Shown here: positions 22,791 through 33,790 of the stretch, piece by piece
Position numbering within the stretch: the first letter of the stretch is position 1
Layout of the letters: every line of letters starts with the position of its first letter
Source of the DNA: Priapulus caudatus
Taxonomy: Eukaryota; Priapulida; Priapulimorpha; Priapulimorphida; Priapulidae
Length of the DNA: 40,492 bases
Reading direction: 5' to 3'
NCBI RefSeq assembly: GCF_000485595.1
Contig: NW_014577182.1
Span: 85,588 to 126,079 of the forward strand
Program-made: the position numbers and the translations under genes
The notes under the pieces: model-generated
Told to the model about the DNA's origin: nothing
The model's input: only the letters and a program-made list of their open reading frames with translations
Databases searched by the model: none

Positions 22791-23595
22791 CTAACTGCAG
22801 GTCCAGGTGACGATGGCGTACTTGTGCGTGCCGTAGCAGGGATCACCGCCAAGGCCATCGTTAGTGGCAGCGATCGTGCAGCACTCCTGGCCGTTGCAGT
22901 GGGAGACGTAATCGGTGACCTTGTTGAACTGACTGCAGTTGTTTGTGTTGGTTCCAGGACAGAGACCGGCCGAACCCGGCTGCCGGCCGTACGCCACGGA
23001 CGAAATTCGGATCCGGGTGTCGTCGGGGCAGCAAATGTTGCCGGAAGACCATTCACAGATTGCCTGCCGGTAGGTGACACTCTGTGCCGATGCGACCTGC
23101 ATAGACGAGTGTATCCCACGCCGTTAAAATGGGATTGTTAATCTAGCTGCATGGGGGCGGCTCTCGTCAAAGTCTCACAAAAGTTTATCCTTAACGTCAA
23201 TGCACACTATCAATACCCTACTCACTCTCCCTTAATAATCCGTATAAGCAATAATCCGTAAATTTATAACCGTGTTTACTATACTATGAATCCCCGTACG
23301 AACTTGTCATATTCCTTCGGCATATGTATAACTAGTGTGAGGAAAAAATATTGCTATGCCATTATACGTTTTGAGTAAACCGCCAAACGTCCACAAAACT
23401 TCTGAGATGAGCGAATATTTACGTAGCATTTATGTGCTTTCCAATGCGTCGCATCATATCAAACGCGCAAACATATTATAGCATAATATTAGAATAGAAA
23501 ATACAGAATTATTGGATTTGCGGATAAATATAGATTATTATACTCACACAGAGTAGTGCCAGCAGGATGCAACCTACGATGATTGAGCTCGCCAT
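22791..23595 (-). CDS. Secreted SUEL / rhamnose-binding lectin, copy 1 (two exons)
   Basis: Exon 1 is 23595-23548 and encodes MASSIIVGCILLALLC. Donor GTGAGT is at 23547, acceptor GCAG ends at 23097, and exon 2 is 23096-22791. The 117-residue product has a signal peptide with a likely cut after VASA (residue 20), then one SUEL-type domain spanning the rest. Diagnostic motifs are AYGR (51-54) and DPCYGTHKY (101-109), the two sugar-contact motifs of galactose/rhamnose-binding lectins. There are ten Cys in the mature part, against eight in the usual domain, the extra ones in CC pairs at 38-39 and 88-89. It should be secreted and bind galactose- or rhamnose-type glycans; family members act in innate recognition or in eggs and mucus. 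The intron is phase 0, next to the signal peptide. A second gene lies about 17 kb away. Single-domain size is normal for the simplest family members. Expression is not shown. Confidence 0.9.
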
Positions 23596-24568
23596 CTAAA
23601 CGTACATAATACGCCATTGCTATCAATACATATAATGTCGTCATCTATCTTTCGTATCAGAGACTAATAACAACATTAATAGTAAAGCTGAATTTTAAGG
23701 CCAGTGTAAGTGTAATGAATGTAACAGAATTCGCGATCATCTCCATGCGGACACATGATGGGGTTTCTCTATTGTAAAGATGTCATCAGTTATCGATCAG
23801 TTATCAATCACAATATATCGCAATTTTTGGGGATATTCTGTCAACTATGTCAATGATAGTATCAACATAAGTAATAATATACTCACAAAAATCGGTTGTA
23901 CAACAAACGACGGTTATGATCGGGTAAATATAGTCGATAATTCTTTGTTGTTTTCCTGCGTTGCTCACTGNTTTGATAGTGTAAACGTGTTCAGAGTGAT
24001 ACTACATGACGGTTGACTCGTCTGGGCTAATCTTAAAACCATGTCAGGGATGGGTGGTGCGTGCTCGTACAGTCCATCATGCCTTTTCACATAGGAGCAT
24101 AATCTGCCTCTCTATTTTAACTGCTTTGGCACAGCTAGATCCTGCTAGTGTCTCAAGGTGACAAACAAGGATGTAGTAACTAGTTTTTGAAAAATCCGGG
24201 ATTAGAGGTTCCTGGTACTTACTTTAGGAAACTGGCGCCTTAATTGTAGCAATTGGATTGTAAAATATAAATGCATAATTTTGACGGCCCGAGAGTATTT
24301 ATTAGTTTTAATACACGCTCGGACAATGATGCGTTAAATTGCTATGTTGCAGTATGGGGAGAGTGAAATCATAATAGATTCTAAATAACGCACATTCGAG
24401 TAAACCTCAAATATGCCAACTTTCGGACATGAATGTTGTATATATCATATCCGCCTAATTTATTTGTTTACGAATTTCAGAAATACGTTGCATTATTAAT
24501 CATCTTTATCCCAACATGTTCCGGAAGAGTATGAATATAAGAAAATCAGCCTCGCCTCCATATCCTGC

Positions 24569-24608
<40 letters not shown>

Positions 24609-25171
24609 CGCGTGTGTGTGTGCGTTCGTGCGTGCGTGCGTGCGTGCGTGTGCGTGTGATCGTAAACTGTACGATCATGCATATTTTGTATATGTAAAAA
24701 TAAACATGATCGAGGGTCCAAACTAGAGAGGACACAATCATNATCCGCTAAGACATGAAGATAAAACTTTTGTCTTTGTAGCTAGACGCCTTTCTTTCTT
24801 TATAGTCTCGCGCCCTGCTTATCGACAACTAGATCAACGTCTTAAAACACAAAATTTCCTCGACTCGCATTCCGCGTCACTATCAAAATCTGATGTGTGG
24901 CTGTTTAAATGGGGGAAAATCACGCCATCTACATCCGCTTAACATAATAGAAATTATACTACATGTATCTGGTTAGTTCGTGCAAATAAAACAACATCCC
25001 ACCTCAGAAAATGTATTTAATATAATATATATATATACAACTATGATAGGATTATAATAGATATACTACTACTATTAATAATATCAATATATATAAGTCC
25101 CGATGATTCATCAACTGTCGTGCATTTTGGTACATAACCCCTGCATTGAACCTCTTACGTTCCTATGTCTT
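23596..25171. other. Lectin 5' flank and non-coding DNA
   Basis: The lectin promoter should lie just above 23595. A weak TATA-like ATTATATG on the minus strand is near 23630. The remainder shows no gene. A frame at 23780-24016 contains an N and has no domain. Confidence 0.4.
24571..24658. repeat. (TA)n-(CG/TG)n compound microsatellite
   Basis: About 32 bp of alternating TA is followed by alternating GC, GTGT and GTGC repeats. The minus-strand frames across it are simple-sequence translations. Confidence 0.95.
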
Positions 25172-26104
25172 TTAGCTCATCTTGCATAGCAGATGCAAGG
25201 CTGTAGACTCGCTTTATCGTCCGTGACGCGTCCGTGCGTCCGTCCGGTCGTCCTCCGTACCGTCACAGTTTGGGCAACAAATTCTTTAACCCAGCGCCGT
25301 CGACGTACGGTCACGATTAAACGACCGATCTTGCACATGGGGGGGGATCATGTCAAATCTGCACTTAGTGGCTGCGAGGCTGGGTTCAAAGTCAAAGTCA
25401 AGAGTGTAAAGAAGGGGGAGCATTAACTCCTTAACTTAAGTAGAAGGGAGAAATGGCCAGAATTGCGCCACAAATCTAAACGGCTCGACTAGCTCGTTGA
25501 TAGTCGGGTGGTATCTAGCATCATGGAGGAAAGCCATCAGCTGTGCGAAATTGTAGGTCACAGGTCAAAAAACAGGTAAATGGTCCAAGGTTTTGACAGG
25601 TTCAGATTTTAAAAAATTTTCTGATGACATTGTCTGAAGGAAGGCGAGAATTGAAAAACTTTATTTTGTTTCAGCGTGACCTATGCAATTCCATTTTATA
25701 GACTTTATGAAAACCATGATATATTCTCTTCTGCGACATGCGAATCATTATGTTCGTTGATAACCTTTTGACCGTCAAGAGGAGGAGGTGAGAAACACAT
25801 TGGATTTATTGTACTGTGATTAACAAAAATTTGAACTGCGTCGGCTTCTGCTATTAGACGGCCCCCTCGCCCCCGCGAGCCTCCCCCCTGTCCCCCTCCC
25901 CCAGCCCCTCCTCCCCCAGCGCTCTCTATGCCCTCCCCCGACCCTCCATCTGCGATAGTGGGCGTGTCCTAACAATGATGTGTACGCAACTGCGTGTCTG
26001 CATATCTGCGCCTAACAAATGTGGTACTACGCACGACTGAAATTTTACGTTTATAATCGTAGCAACAGACCTCAGATGAGCCCAGACGCTCTGCGGCTCT
26101 TGTT
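25172..26104. repeat. Dispersed AGCTCATCT-ended repeat, copy 1
   Basis: The left end TTTAGCTCATCT..AGATG and the right end CAGATGAGC..CTCTGCGGCTCTTGTT are partly inverted. The interior shares, in order, GTCCGTSCGTCC runs, GGGGGGGATCATGTCAAA, CTAAACGGCTCGAC, GAGGTCACAGGTCAAA, TTGAAAAACTTT and GACATGCGAA with 29597-31177. It has no coding potential and is likely a non-autonomous element. A C-rich stretch (25860-25945) interrupts the similarity. Confidence 0.7.
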
Positions 26105-26389
26105 ATGATTATTTTTGCATCTTACTTTTTGTTTTTATATTTGTTGTTGCCTGTTTGTTTGCTTCTTATACATGTCGCTGCTGTGGTGCATGTTCTTGCT
26201 GTTGTTGTCGTCTTGCTCTGCTACCATACTGGCTGTTGTTCGCCGCGGTTGCCATAGAATAACCAAGTGTGATATATCTGCCTATAAACAAACGCATTCT
26301 GTATTGAACATTTGCGTTGATCTTTTCATCGCAGCCGCCCGTGCTGGGAAACACGTCACAGAACACAGTCAGAAGAGAACCCCTATTTA
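26105..26389. other. No supported gene
   Basis: GT/CT-rich sequence between the dispersed repeat and the CpG-rich patch. Frames in both directions lack recognisable domains. Confidence 0.4.
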
Positions 26390-26830
26390 ACTCGCGAGCG
26401 CCGTTTGTAGACAAATGTTTACACGCCGTGCGGCCGCGAACCGAATTCCAAGCCTGCCATTGTGTTAGTCTTGCGCGAAATCGGCCCGGAGGCAGGGCCA
26501 GCGTTACTCGTGTTTGCAAGCCGACTTACGGGGCCGCGATGAGCGACTGCGAGTCAGTGCGTGCGCGCGTGCGGTGTCAGTGAGAGGCGAGATGCCAAGC
26601 GACCCGGTTCGTCTGCTCTGCTCCCGCCCCGCTGCCGCTACCCCAGCCGCCCTCAGCCGTGCGACCACGACGCGTCTGCGAGCCACCACCCGTAGCAGCT
26701 CCGTTAGTCGTAGCCTGGTGGAGAAACTCAGCGAAAGCGCCTGCTTCGTATACGTGGAGCCCGGGATATCAGGAACGTGAGCGAATCCGTCGGGGACGTG
26801 AGCGAAGCGTCATACTCATACAACTGTATA
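26390..26830 (+). promoter_or_regulatory. CpG-rich patch, candidate host promoter / first exon
   Basis: In an otherwise AT-rich window this stretch is GC-rich and dense in CpG (GCGGCCGCGAACCG, GCGTGCGCGCGTGCGG). It contains an ATG at 26592 followed by an open frame to a donor-like GTGAGC at 26777. No TATA box stands out. It could be a promoter and first exon of a host gene, or GC-rich mobile-element sequence. Confidence 0.35.
26592..26776 (+). CDS. Candidate first coding exon, unknown product
   Basis: The ATG at 26592 opens a Ser/Arg/Ala/Thr-rich frame (start MPSDPVRLLCSRP, end CFVYVEPGISGT) up to a GTGAGC donor. Skipping to the acceptor TTGTTCAG at 27276 joins in the same open frame with a 45-bp exon (27277-27321). 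I recognise no family, and no further exons are found before the solo LTR at 27626. The frame also stays open upstream, so the start is uncertain. The call rests only on splice-site and phase agreement. Confidence 0.22.
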
Positions 26831-27625
26831 GACTTACGTCTAGACGTTCGCGCCTTATAGGAGGTGTACAACAGTAAGCCTCCGCAAATTGTTCACCGTT
26901 GCACTATATCGTCTCTAGAAAATGCATTTTTTCGCATTTTTTTCCGCAGAAATTCGGCACTAGAGTGCAATAAGTTGCATTATGCACGCAAGTTAGATGC
27001 CTCGTAGACGTCTAGAAAGCATTAGAAGTAAAATTGGTCTTGTTGTGTATTCGTGACATTCCGTCAGGTGGCGTAGCCACAGCGACCGGCTGGCGATTTT
27101 TGTGTATGAAATGTGATCCGACTACTTTGTAGAAATTCGCGTCATAGAGCTGGAAAAGTTTCGAGCGGAGCATAGAGCATGAATCTGTAGTTATTTAACA
27201 TGAATAAAGTGTATCTTGTGTAAGCGCAGTAACAGTTTGAGTATTTTTAATTACTTTCTGTTCGATGCTTGTTCAGGCCTGCAGCCTATGGACGCCCTCT
27301 ACTGTTGTTCAACAACGACGGGTGAGTGGAACGATACCCGTCCGCGAAGCAGACTACTTACACGGAGACGGCGATCACTACTCAATACGAATTCTCCTAT
27401 TTATGTCGATTGCTCGAAAAGTGGTTAAGTTTGCTAATCGAACAGTTCGAAGCAAACTTTTGTGTTGATCTGATATGGTATGTAAATAAAAGATCACAAG
27501 CTGTACTTCGTTAAATTTCGTGCACTTATTGTGAAAATGAAAATACAAATAGAACTATTTCATCTATCTTGAGTGAGCGCAAGAATGCATGTCAAATGTG
27601 AAAATAGGCCTAGAATGTTTCCTAG
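26831..27625 (+). other. Mostly non-coding; candidate 45-bp exon at 27277-27321
   Basis: The segment 27277-27321 is bounded by CTTGTTCAG and GTGAGT and would encode about AAYGRPLLLFNND-type residues in the phase set by the exon ending at 26776. Everything else is featureless. Longer frames at 27216-27514 have no domain. Confidence 0.22.
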
Positions 27626-28154
27626 TGTAGTGGCCGTAGGGGTGGCCACACTGGACTTTCACACGTGCTGTGGTTAGCACGTGTAATTTATTTGTGTCGG
27701 GATCATTTTTCGCTCCTACCGCGAAGGTAGGACGGTGATGCAGTAGCAGGAAAACCTAGAGTGAAATGAACGCAAGTCCTTATAGATTGTCTTTATACAA
27801 CTGATGGTTTTATTCATCATATACAAATAACGTGAATAACGCTCACTGCACGTATCTCGAATATAGCGTAAAGATATATATATAATATATATTGCTCGTG
27901 CTGCGTTTACGTTACCTCGTTAGGTGATTACACGTTTAACTTCTCTTAGCTATTCTACGGGTTAATATTGTAGCCGTCTCTGTCTCTCCCAGTCGTGCGC
28001 TTTGCGGCTCGGCGCGAGTTCGTGGGTTGGCAGTGTGTCTCCCTGTCGTGTGTAGGCTATAGCTCCCTTAGTATAAGGTATACCTTCTCGGGCGTTGTCC
28101 TGCTCGTAGGTGGCTCTCCCTCCGACGGTGTGTGTGCGCTCTCTCTCCCTCAAT

Positions 28155-28185
<31 letters not shown>

Positions 28186-28605
28186 TCGTTCGTTCGTTCG
28201 TTCGTGGTCGTCCGAAGACTGACTGATTTTACGGTTGGCTCTCGGCTGCTTATATATGACCCTGCGGTGACGTAGGAAGCTGGCAGTACCTCCCTCTCCC
28301 GTACGTCGGGTGCCTGGCCGTTGCCTCCCCCCTCGCTTAACACGTGTACAGGTGATGCAATCCCCTTGGTCCAGTGTATGTCCGAGCGTCACACCCTCTG
28401 TCTGCCACGTGCTCGGCTAGCGCCGCTCTCTCGCCCGGCGCGTGTACGTGATGGCGCAACACCCTGATCTCCCACATTTGGTAGTCATGGGACCTCTTCC
28501 CCCTTGAGGGAAAACTTTCTACCTCTGTTGCGGTGGCTGGTCTCTGGTTGTATGACGTCACCCCCCCTGAAATCTCCACAACTCCCCCCCCCTGAAATCT
28601 CCACA
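27626..28605 (+). mobile_element. Solo LTR, 980 bp, 4-bp target duplication CTAG
   Basis: It begins TGTAGTGGCC and ends GAAATCTCCACA, flanked by CTAG at 27622-27625 and 28606-28609. Its first few hundred bases match the minus-strand element ending at 34235: TGTAGTGGCCxTAGGGGT, then AACGCAAGTyCTTA and TGGTTTTATTyATCAyATACA in the same order. The terminal GAAATCTCyACA is also shared. A TATA-like TTATATATG is near 28250. With no internal region present it is best read as a solo LTR; the retroelement family is unknown. The tail GGGGTGACG side contains a doubled CCCCCCTGAAATCTCCACA (28565 and 28587). Confidence 0.8.
28156..28206. repeat. (TTCG)n microsatellite inside the solo LTR
   Basis: About twelve TTCG units. 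The minus-strand frames reading NERT repeats are translations of this tract. Confidence 0.95.
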
Positions 28606-28609
28606 CTAG

Positions 28610-29161
28610 TCCTTGTCACAAGCTCCATATAGACATGCAGCGAACTGGCAGCGTACCAGTCTATGTTTACGTCCAACTTCTCAGCTATGTACAAACGACC
28701 TATGACCCCGTGACGTCATAGGGCTCCAGTGCGTAATTACGAACTCGCTTATAGACGCCATATTGATATTGTGGATCAAGACTCAAGAGCCGCCCACCAA
28801 GAGACTCTGTGGTGTGTTTCTGCAAACAGCACAGGGCGTGCGCGCGGTGTACTTGTGAGTTGTGTGTTGCAGATGAGCATTTCACCGGCATTTACAGGTG
28901 ATTATAGGCAAAATAGAGTAGAGCTACATTAAGACTTTGGTAGTAATGTAAGGGGTCAACACCGCCACATACGAATCGAAGCCATTCTACAGGATTCACA
29001 TACAGGCTTCGACACGGGATTCACTGCAAGCCTGACAAGGCCACGGCAGTGGACGTATATATAAGGACCGCCCGGGGTTGACTCGGGGCGCTTCATTCCA
29101 CCAGACGACCAGAAGAACCGACCGTGTAAGGATCAAACCTTATTATTTATGTGCACAATGC

Positions 29162-29205
<44 letters not shown>

Positions 29206-29596
29206 AAACAATAACAACAACTTCAACATAACTCTGGACCCTGGAGAGATCATGCTGCCCCGGCCCGGCGGTAGGTGTCATAATATAACTTGGCTTTGGC
29301 CGCTCAGGCCTGTTGCTTATGTTATGTTATGTTATGTTGCCGATGTGTGGGGGAGCCGATGTGTATATCAGCGTTATCACTGACGAATTAACCATGCACG
29401 GGCACCGCCCCGTCTGTCACACCGCCTTTGGCAGGCTTCGTTAACGAGTGCAAATGCTTAGTGGACTCTACTAGTACTGTTCATCAAGGCGCAGCGGACT
29501 GCGAAATAAAAGACAGCTGCGTGAAATAGACTATATATACTGCGGCGGTTCGTACATGCCACCATGAGGAGGAACACTTTCTGTCACCTAGTTTTT
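28610..29596 (+). other. Promoter-like and (AAC)n region
   Basis: At about 29056-29064 there is GTATATATAAGGACCG, a good TATA box, with TCATTCC about 30 bp downstream as a possible initiator. An (AAC)n run follows at 29158-29225, and a TTATG repeat at 29318-29338. TGTAAGGGGTCAACACC at 28947 could be the start of another LTR, but I could not find a matching end and target duplication. No protein gene is supported. Confidence 0.35.
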
Positions 29597-31177
29597 TAGC
29601 TCATCTGACGTAGTCAGATGCAGCTTGTAGAATCGCATGAGCGTGCGTCCGTCTGTGCGTCCGTCCGTGCGTCCGTTCAGCCGTGCGTCAACAGTTAGGC
29701 ACAAATCTTAACCGCTTGACGTACTGTCACGATATTCGGCACATCGGGGGGGATCGTCAAAACGAGTTGGGATGTCGAAGCTGGGGATCAAAGGTCAAAG
29801 GTCAAGAGGTGTAAAAGAAGGGGGGACATTCCCTCTTTAACTTAAGGTATAGGGAGGAAATGCAGAATTGCGGCACACATCTAAACGGCTCGACCTAGGC
29901 TCGCGATAGTCGGTGTATAGCATCATGGTAGGAAAAGCCATCACTGTGCCAAAATTGGAGGTCACAGGTCAAAGTTTAATGGGGAACAGGGCAGATTTTA
30001 GACATTTTTTGAGGACATGGTCTGACAAAGCGATTGAAAAACTTTTTTGTTTCAGCGGTGACCTAGCATTTTTATGGCTTTATTGAAAAAACCATGAAAT
30101 GTACTTTCTTCTGACATGCGAAGAGTAAGTGTCGGATAACCTATTGACCCTCAAGAGGAGGGTTAAACATGGATTTGTTTACTGTTAGAAAGAATTTGAC
30201 TGCCGGGTTTGCTAGTAGAATCTATACATGCCTGGATGTATGAGGCTACAACAATGTCACAGTGAAATTTCCAAAGCTAAATTTGGTTGAAGAAGGTTTA
30301 TGCTCCTTAAATTGTATAATTTCATGGCATTCTGTACTGTCAGTGTGTTACATGTAACGTATGCCACTGCCAGTGGCCACTGCCAGTGCATGTGGTGGTG
30401 ACAGTACTGTGTAGTTTTTGCCTGCGTTAATTAGTGTAACGAGGATGATGTTACCTGCTTAAATGTAGATCTGTTGTAGCGATGAATAATGAAACTCCAA
30501 ACTCCAAGCAGTTGTGTTCAGCAAATAGTATATTGTTTCTCAAACCACATACGCTCGCACGCGCAGACGCGTGCCTCGCGCACTCACGTCCGACCCCCTC
30601 ACAACCAAGCACCTTCTCCTTTATACATTTCTAGATAACAAAGGACGTCGCACGCGCCCGGACAACCACACCTGCCGCCCACATGTACAACTCCCTCTCA
30701 ACCGTTTCGCATCTCCATCATCCATACTACATCAAACACGCTACCGCCGACCAACACATTATGCAACCACAGTCGCTACATTTCCAATCACTCAACTACT
30801 ATTTGTGACATCTGCAACCCATACTTTGCATTAGTTACAGGTGGCAGCTCTCTATTTCAGCCTGTAGGCTTGCGTAGGTAAATGGATGAGTGCTTATACC
30901 TATTCTGTCTTGCAAATAGTTGTTGCTACTACATACGATGGGAGCTTCCATCTTTAATCTTAAGACACTTAAACGTACGCGCCATCTCGTGGCAACTTTC
31001 ATAACGATCCCAACGAACATTTCTTTGAGAAGGTTCCTGATACCATCCCTGTGCCTTTCACTGTTTTGGCGTGTATGTGAACACATTTGGGACTAACGTG
31101 TATAAGAATCCCACCACTCCACCACAGAGTCACCGCAGTAGACGTTAGATGAGCGCTGTCGCTCTGCGGCACTTGTT
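29597..31177. repeat. Dispersed AGCTCATCT-ended repeat, copy 2
   Basis: This copy starts TTTAGCTCATCTGACG and ends TTAGATGAGCGCTG..CTCTGCGGCACTTGTT. It shares the ordered interior blocks listed for 25172-26104. It is about 650 bp longer, mainly because of 30230-31130, which includes an LTR-like piece (30475-30780). Confidence 0.7.
30475..30780. mobile_element. LTR-like insertion, about 306 bp (weak)
   Basis: It runs from TGTAGCGATGAATAATG to CCACAGTCGCTACA, so its ends are TGTAGCGA and its inverse. It is C-rich in its second half. No matching target duplication is apparent (CTGT versus TTTC), so the boundaries are uncertain. Confidence 0.3.
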
Positions 31178-31749
31178 CGTTGGATCCGTGCGCTAGCTTT
31201 CATTATGGCGCATGGATCCACCATGTTATCTTTTCTTTTCCCTCTGCCGCGCGCACTTCTCTTCTATGCGCGGCCAGTGCTCCATATTTGGCCATCTTCC
31301 ATATCATTTCAGTTACACTTGCATCACTTCCACTGGGTATCGTTAAACGACTAAATTAAAGTAGTACATGTGCATATCCTGACGAGTTCATTTTCAAATT
31401 AAAGCGTTGTGGGAATACATTATACCCGGTTACCTAACTACAGCACCGTACGATCGCGTAGGTATTGCACAAATGTCCGTCTTCGATATAGTCTCTTGGA
31501 CTTGGAAGACTAATATTTATGAGATTATGAGGTTACAAGCAGCGGCGAAAATTCCAATACCAACCCTATGTACCAGCTACTAGTAGGTGGTTGAGATTCA
31601 ATCCTCTAGGTGGCACCACATTACAGTCGGATCAATATTCACTGAGGCCGTCTCTAATGGAAATGCAAACGCGTGTCATATTACACGCTCTCCGTGATTA
31701 GAACTGATTTATATTTCAAATTTTAGGGATTCAACAGAATTCTATAGCG
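31178..31749. other. No supported feature
   Basis: Mixed-composition DNA between the dispersed repeat and composite-repeat copy 3. A GGATCCGTGCG / CGCATGGATCC inverted pair near 31183-31220 is the only structure I noticed. Confidence 0.4.
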
Positions 31750-32073
31750 CAGAACGTATATTGAACCGGAGTCGTCACGCAGCTCATTAAATAGTCACAT
31801 AACTGCGCGGCCATGTTAACAGACGTGAAAACAAATTGTCTGTCTTCCTGTCATTAAAATACATTATTCACATTCGTTTCAACATTAATAAAGCTTTAAA
31901 CCAGTTTTTTTATGATTTAGTTGTATAAAAGTAATGAATGTGTACCTATGAAAAAGAGTACGACTCGGTAAATGCTCATCAGAATGTGGTTGGGGGACGT
32001 AATATACTGTAGAGATTTCGGTTACACCGAAGACTCTATTTCAAACAACAACACACTACGGGTGTTGCTATCC

Positions 32074-32133
32074 CCCTAACCCTAACCCTACCCCTAACCC
32101 TAACCCTGACCCTAACCCTAACCCTAATCCTAA
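32074..32133 (-). repeat. Interstitial telomere-like CCCTAA array
   Basis: About ten CCCTAA units with a few variants (CCCTAC, CCCTGA, TCCTAA) start inside the C run of the left TIR. TTAGGG is the common animal telomere repeat. Here it appears to be part of the element rather than a chromosome end. Confidence 0.9.
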
Positions 32134-32585
32134 CACTAGTGCTGCCACGTTGCGGTAACCTCCCTCCACGCCCGGGGGATAGCATTACCCTTTATTTACA
32201 TGCTGATACGTATTTAGTCCTGTTGCGTCAGCTGAAATTGGCCGAGTAATTTTCCATTCGTATTCTATTCTAATTATCTTTTTATTTATTGCCTCCTTAA
32301 CCTTTTAATCTGCACTTTACTACTGCTAGACTTTTCCCTTATCTGATTTTGTGTATTGATTTCTTAAATGGAATTTGTGTGTAACCTGCTTGGTGTTCCA
32401 ATCCAGGTTTTTAGTTATTCCAAAATGGCCGCGCCCTGTAGTGTGTGGGTAATGCTATCCCCCGGGCGTGGAGGGAGGTTACCGCAACGTGGCAGCACTA
32501 GTGTTAGGATAGTGTTAGGATTGGGTAATGCTATCCCCCGGGCGTGGAGGGAGGTTACCGCAACGTGGCAGCACTAGTGTTAGGA
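32128..32585. repeat. Three identical 63-bp segments, one inverted
   Basis: Segments 32447-32509 and 32523-32585 are identical direct copies, and 32128-32190 is their exact inverse. Each starts GGGTAATGCTATCCCCCGGG, continues through GGAGGGAGGTTACCGC and ends CTAGTGTTAGGA. Part of the motif also forms the right TIR zone (32664-32690). The segments would fold into a long hairpin. Confidence 0.92.
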
Positions 32586-32894
32586 TTAGTGTTGGAGGTG
32601 TTGGAGTTAGGGTTACCGGATGAGTACTGATTTTGAAGTATACTTCAACTGTATCACGTGACCCTCCCTCCACGCCCGGGGGATAGCAACACCCGTAAAT
32701 ACACGCCAGCAACGAGGCAGAGCACACGGGGATTATCGCACCGAAGCGATGCCAGCTGGAGGCGGCCGCTGCTTGTTGCTAGGGGAAGGGGGGAATCGTA
32801 CACGTCCAGGTAGCAACCAGGCCGTAAATAAGGCGGCCGAAAAGCCGTACAATTAAAGCAGAACGCCGGGGCAGCCGCTCCTATAGGAGCACCA

Positions 32895-33000
32895 AAGACT
32901 CGGATCACCAAAGAATCGGATCACTGACTACAAGACTCGGATCACCAAAGAATCGGATCACTGACTACAAGACTCGGATCACTACAAGACTCGGATCACC
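32895..33000 (+). repeat. 37-bp tandem repeat (ACTCGGATCACC type)
   Basis: A unit with AAGACTCGGATCACC and AAAGAATCGGATCACTGAC occurs twice in full and then decays into shorter GACTCGGATCAC copies. Confidence 0.85.
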
Positions 33001-33129
33001 GCTCACTATTCATTAGGAGCACCGATACGGGGAGCACTGACCCGAAAGAAGGGGGAGCATCGGCCAATCGGAGCACCGACACTGGGAACACCGGCTCAGT
33101 AGGAGCACTGAAGAGCACAGTAGAGAGAG

Positions 33130-33790
33130 ACTAGCTCACCCCGGGGAAGATAGGAGAAAGAAGATAGACGAGCGACGACAGAAGAAGGAAGAGAGAAGAT
33201 AGAAGAGCGAAGAAAGAAGAACGAAGAGAGAAGGCAGAAGATAGAAGAAAAGATAGAGAAGATAGAAGAAAGAAGATAGAAGACAGAAGATAGAAGAGGG
33301 AAGACAGAAGAAAGAAGATAGAAAAGGGGAGACAGAAGAAAGAAGATAAAAGAAAGAAGACAGAAGAAAGAAGACAGAAGAAAGAAGATAGAAGAAAAAA
33401 GATAGAAGAGAGAAAACAGAAGAAAGAAGACAAAAGGGAGAAGACAGAAGCAAGAAGATAGAAGAGGGAAGACAGAAGAAAGAAGATAGAAGAGAGAAGA
33501 CAGAAGAAATAAGATAGAAGAAAGAAGAAGGAAGACAGACGAAAGAAGATAGAAAAGAGAAGACAGAAGAAAGAAGATAGAAGAAAGAAGATAGAAGATA
33601 GAAGACAGAAGAAAGAAGACAGAAGAACGAAGACAGAAGAAGGAAGTACGAAGATAGAAGAGAGAAGACAGAAGAAAGAAGATAGAAGAGAGAAGATAGA
33701 AGATAGAAGACAAAAGAAAGAAGAAAGAAGATAGAAGAGAGACGACAGAAGAAAGAAGAAGAAGGAACGAGAAGCGGCGCGAGAAGACCG
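33130..33790 (+). repeat. Purine microsatellite (AGAAGAYAGAAGAAAGA)n
   Basis: About 660 bp of degenerate AGAAGA/AGATAGA repeats. The three overlapping minus-strand frames rich in Leu, Ser and Phe arise from it and are not membrane proteins. Confidence 0.95.

Larger units (their letters stand above)
32059..32695. mobile_element. 637-bp TIR element nested in the solo LTR
   Basis: Its ends are CGGGTGTTGCTATCCCCC and GGGGGATAGCAACACCCG, 18-bp perfect inverted repeats flanked by TA on both sides (32057-32058 and 32696-32697). The interior has telomere-like CCCTAA repeats directly after the left TIR and three identical 63-bp segments. There is no transposase. The TA duplication fits a Tc1/mariner-type mobiliser, but the family is not established. 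Confidence 0.8.

Noticed and set aside
22745-23119. Alternative frames over the lectin exon on both strands
   Set aside because: Shadows of the lectin. Only the frame ending at 22791 has the signal peptide, splice phase, Cys pattern and motifs.
28947-29280. Possible second solo LTR starting TGTAAGGGG
   Set aside because: No CA end with a matching flanking duplication could be found.
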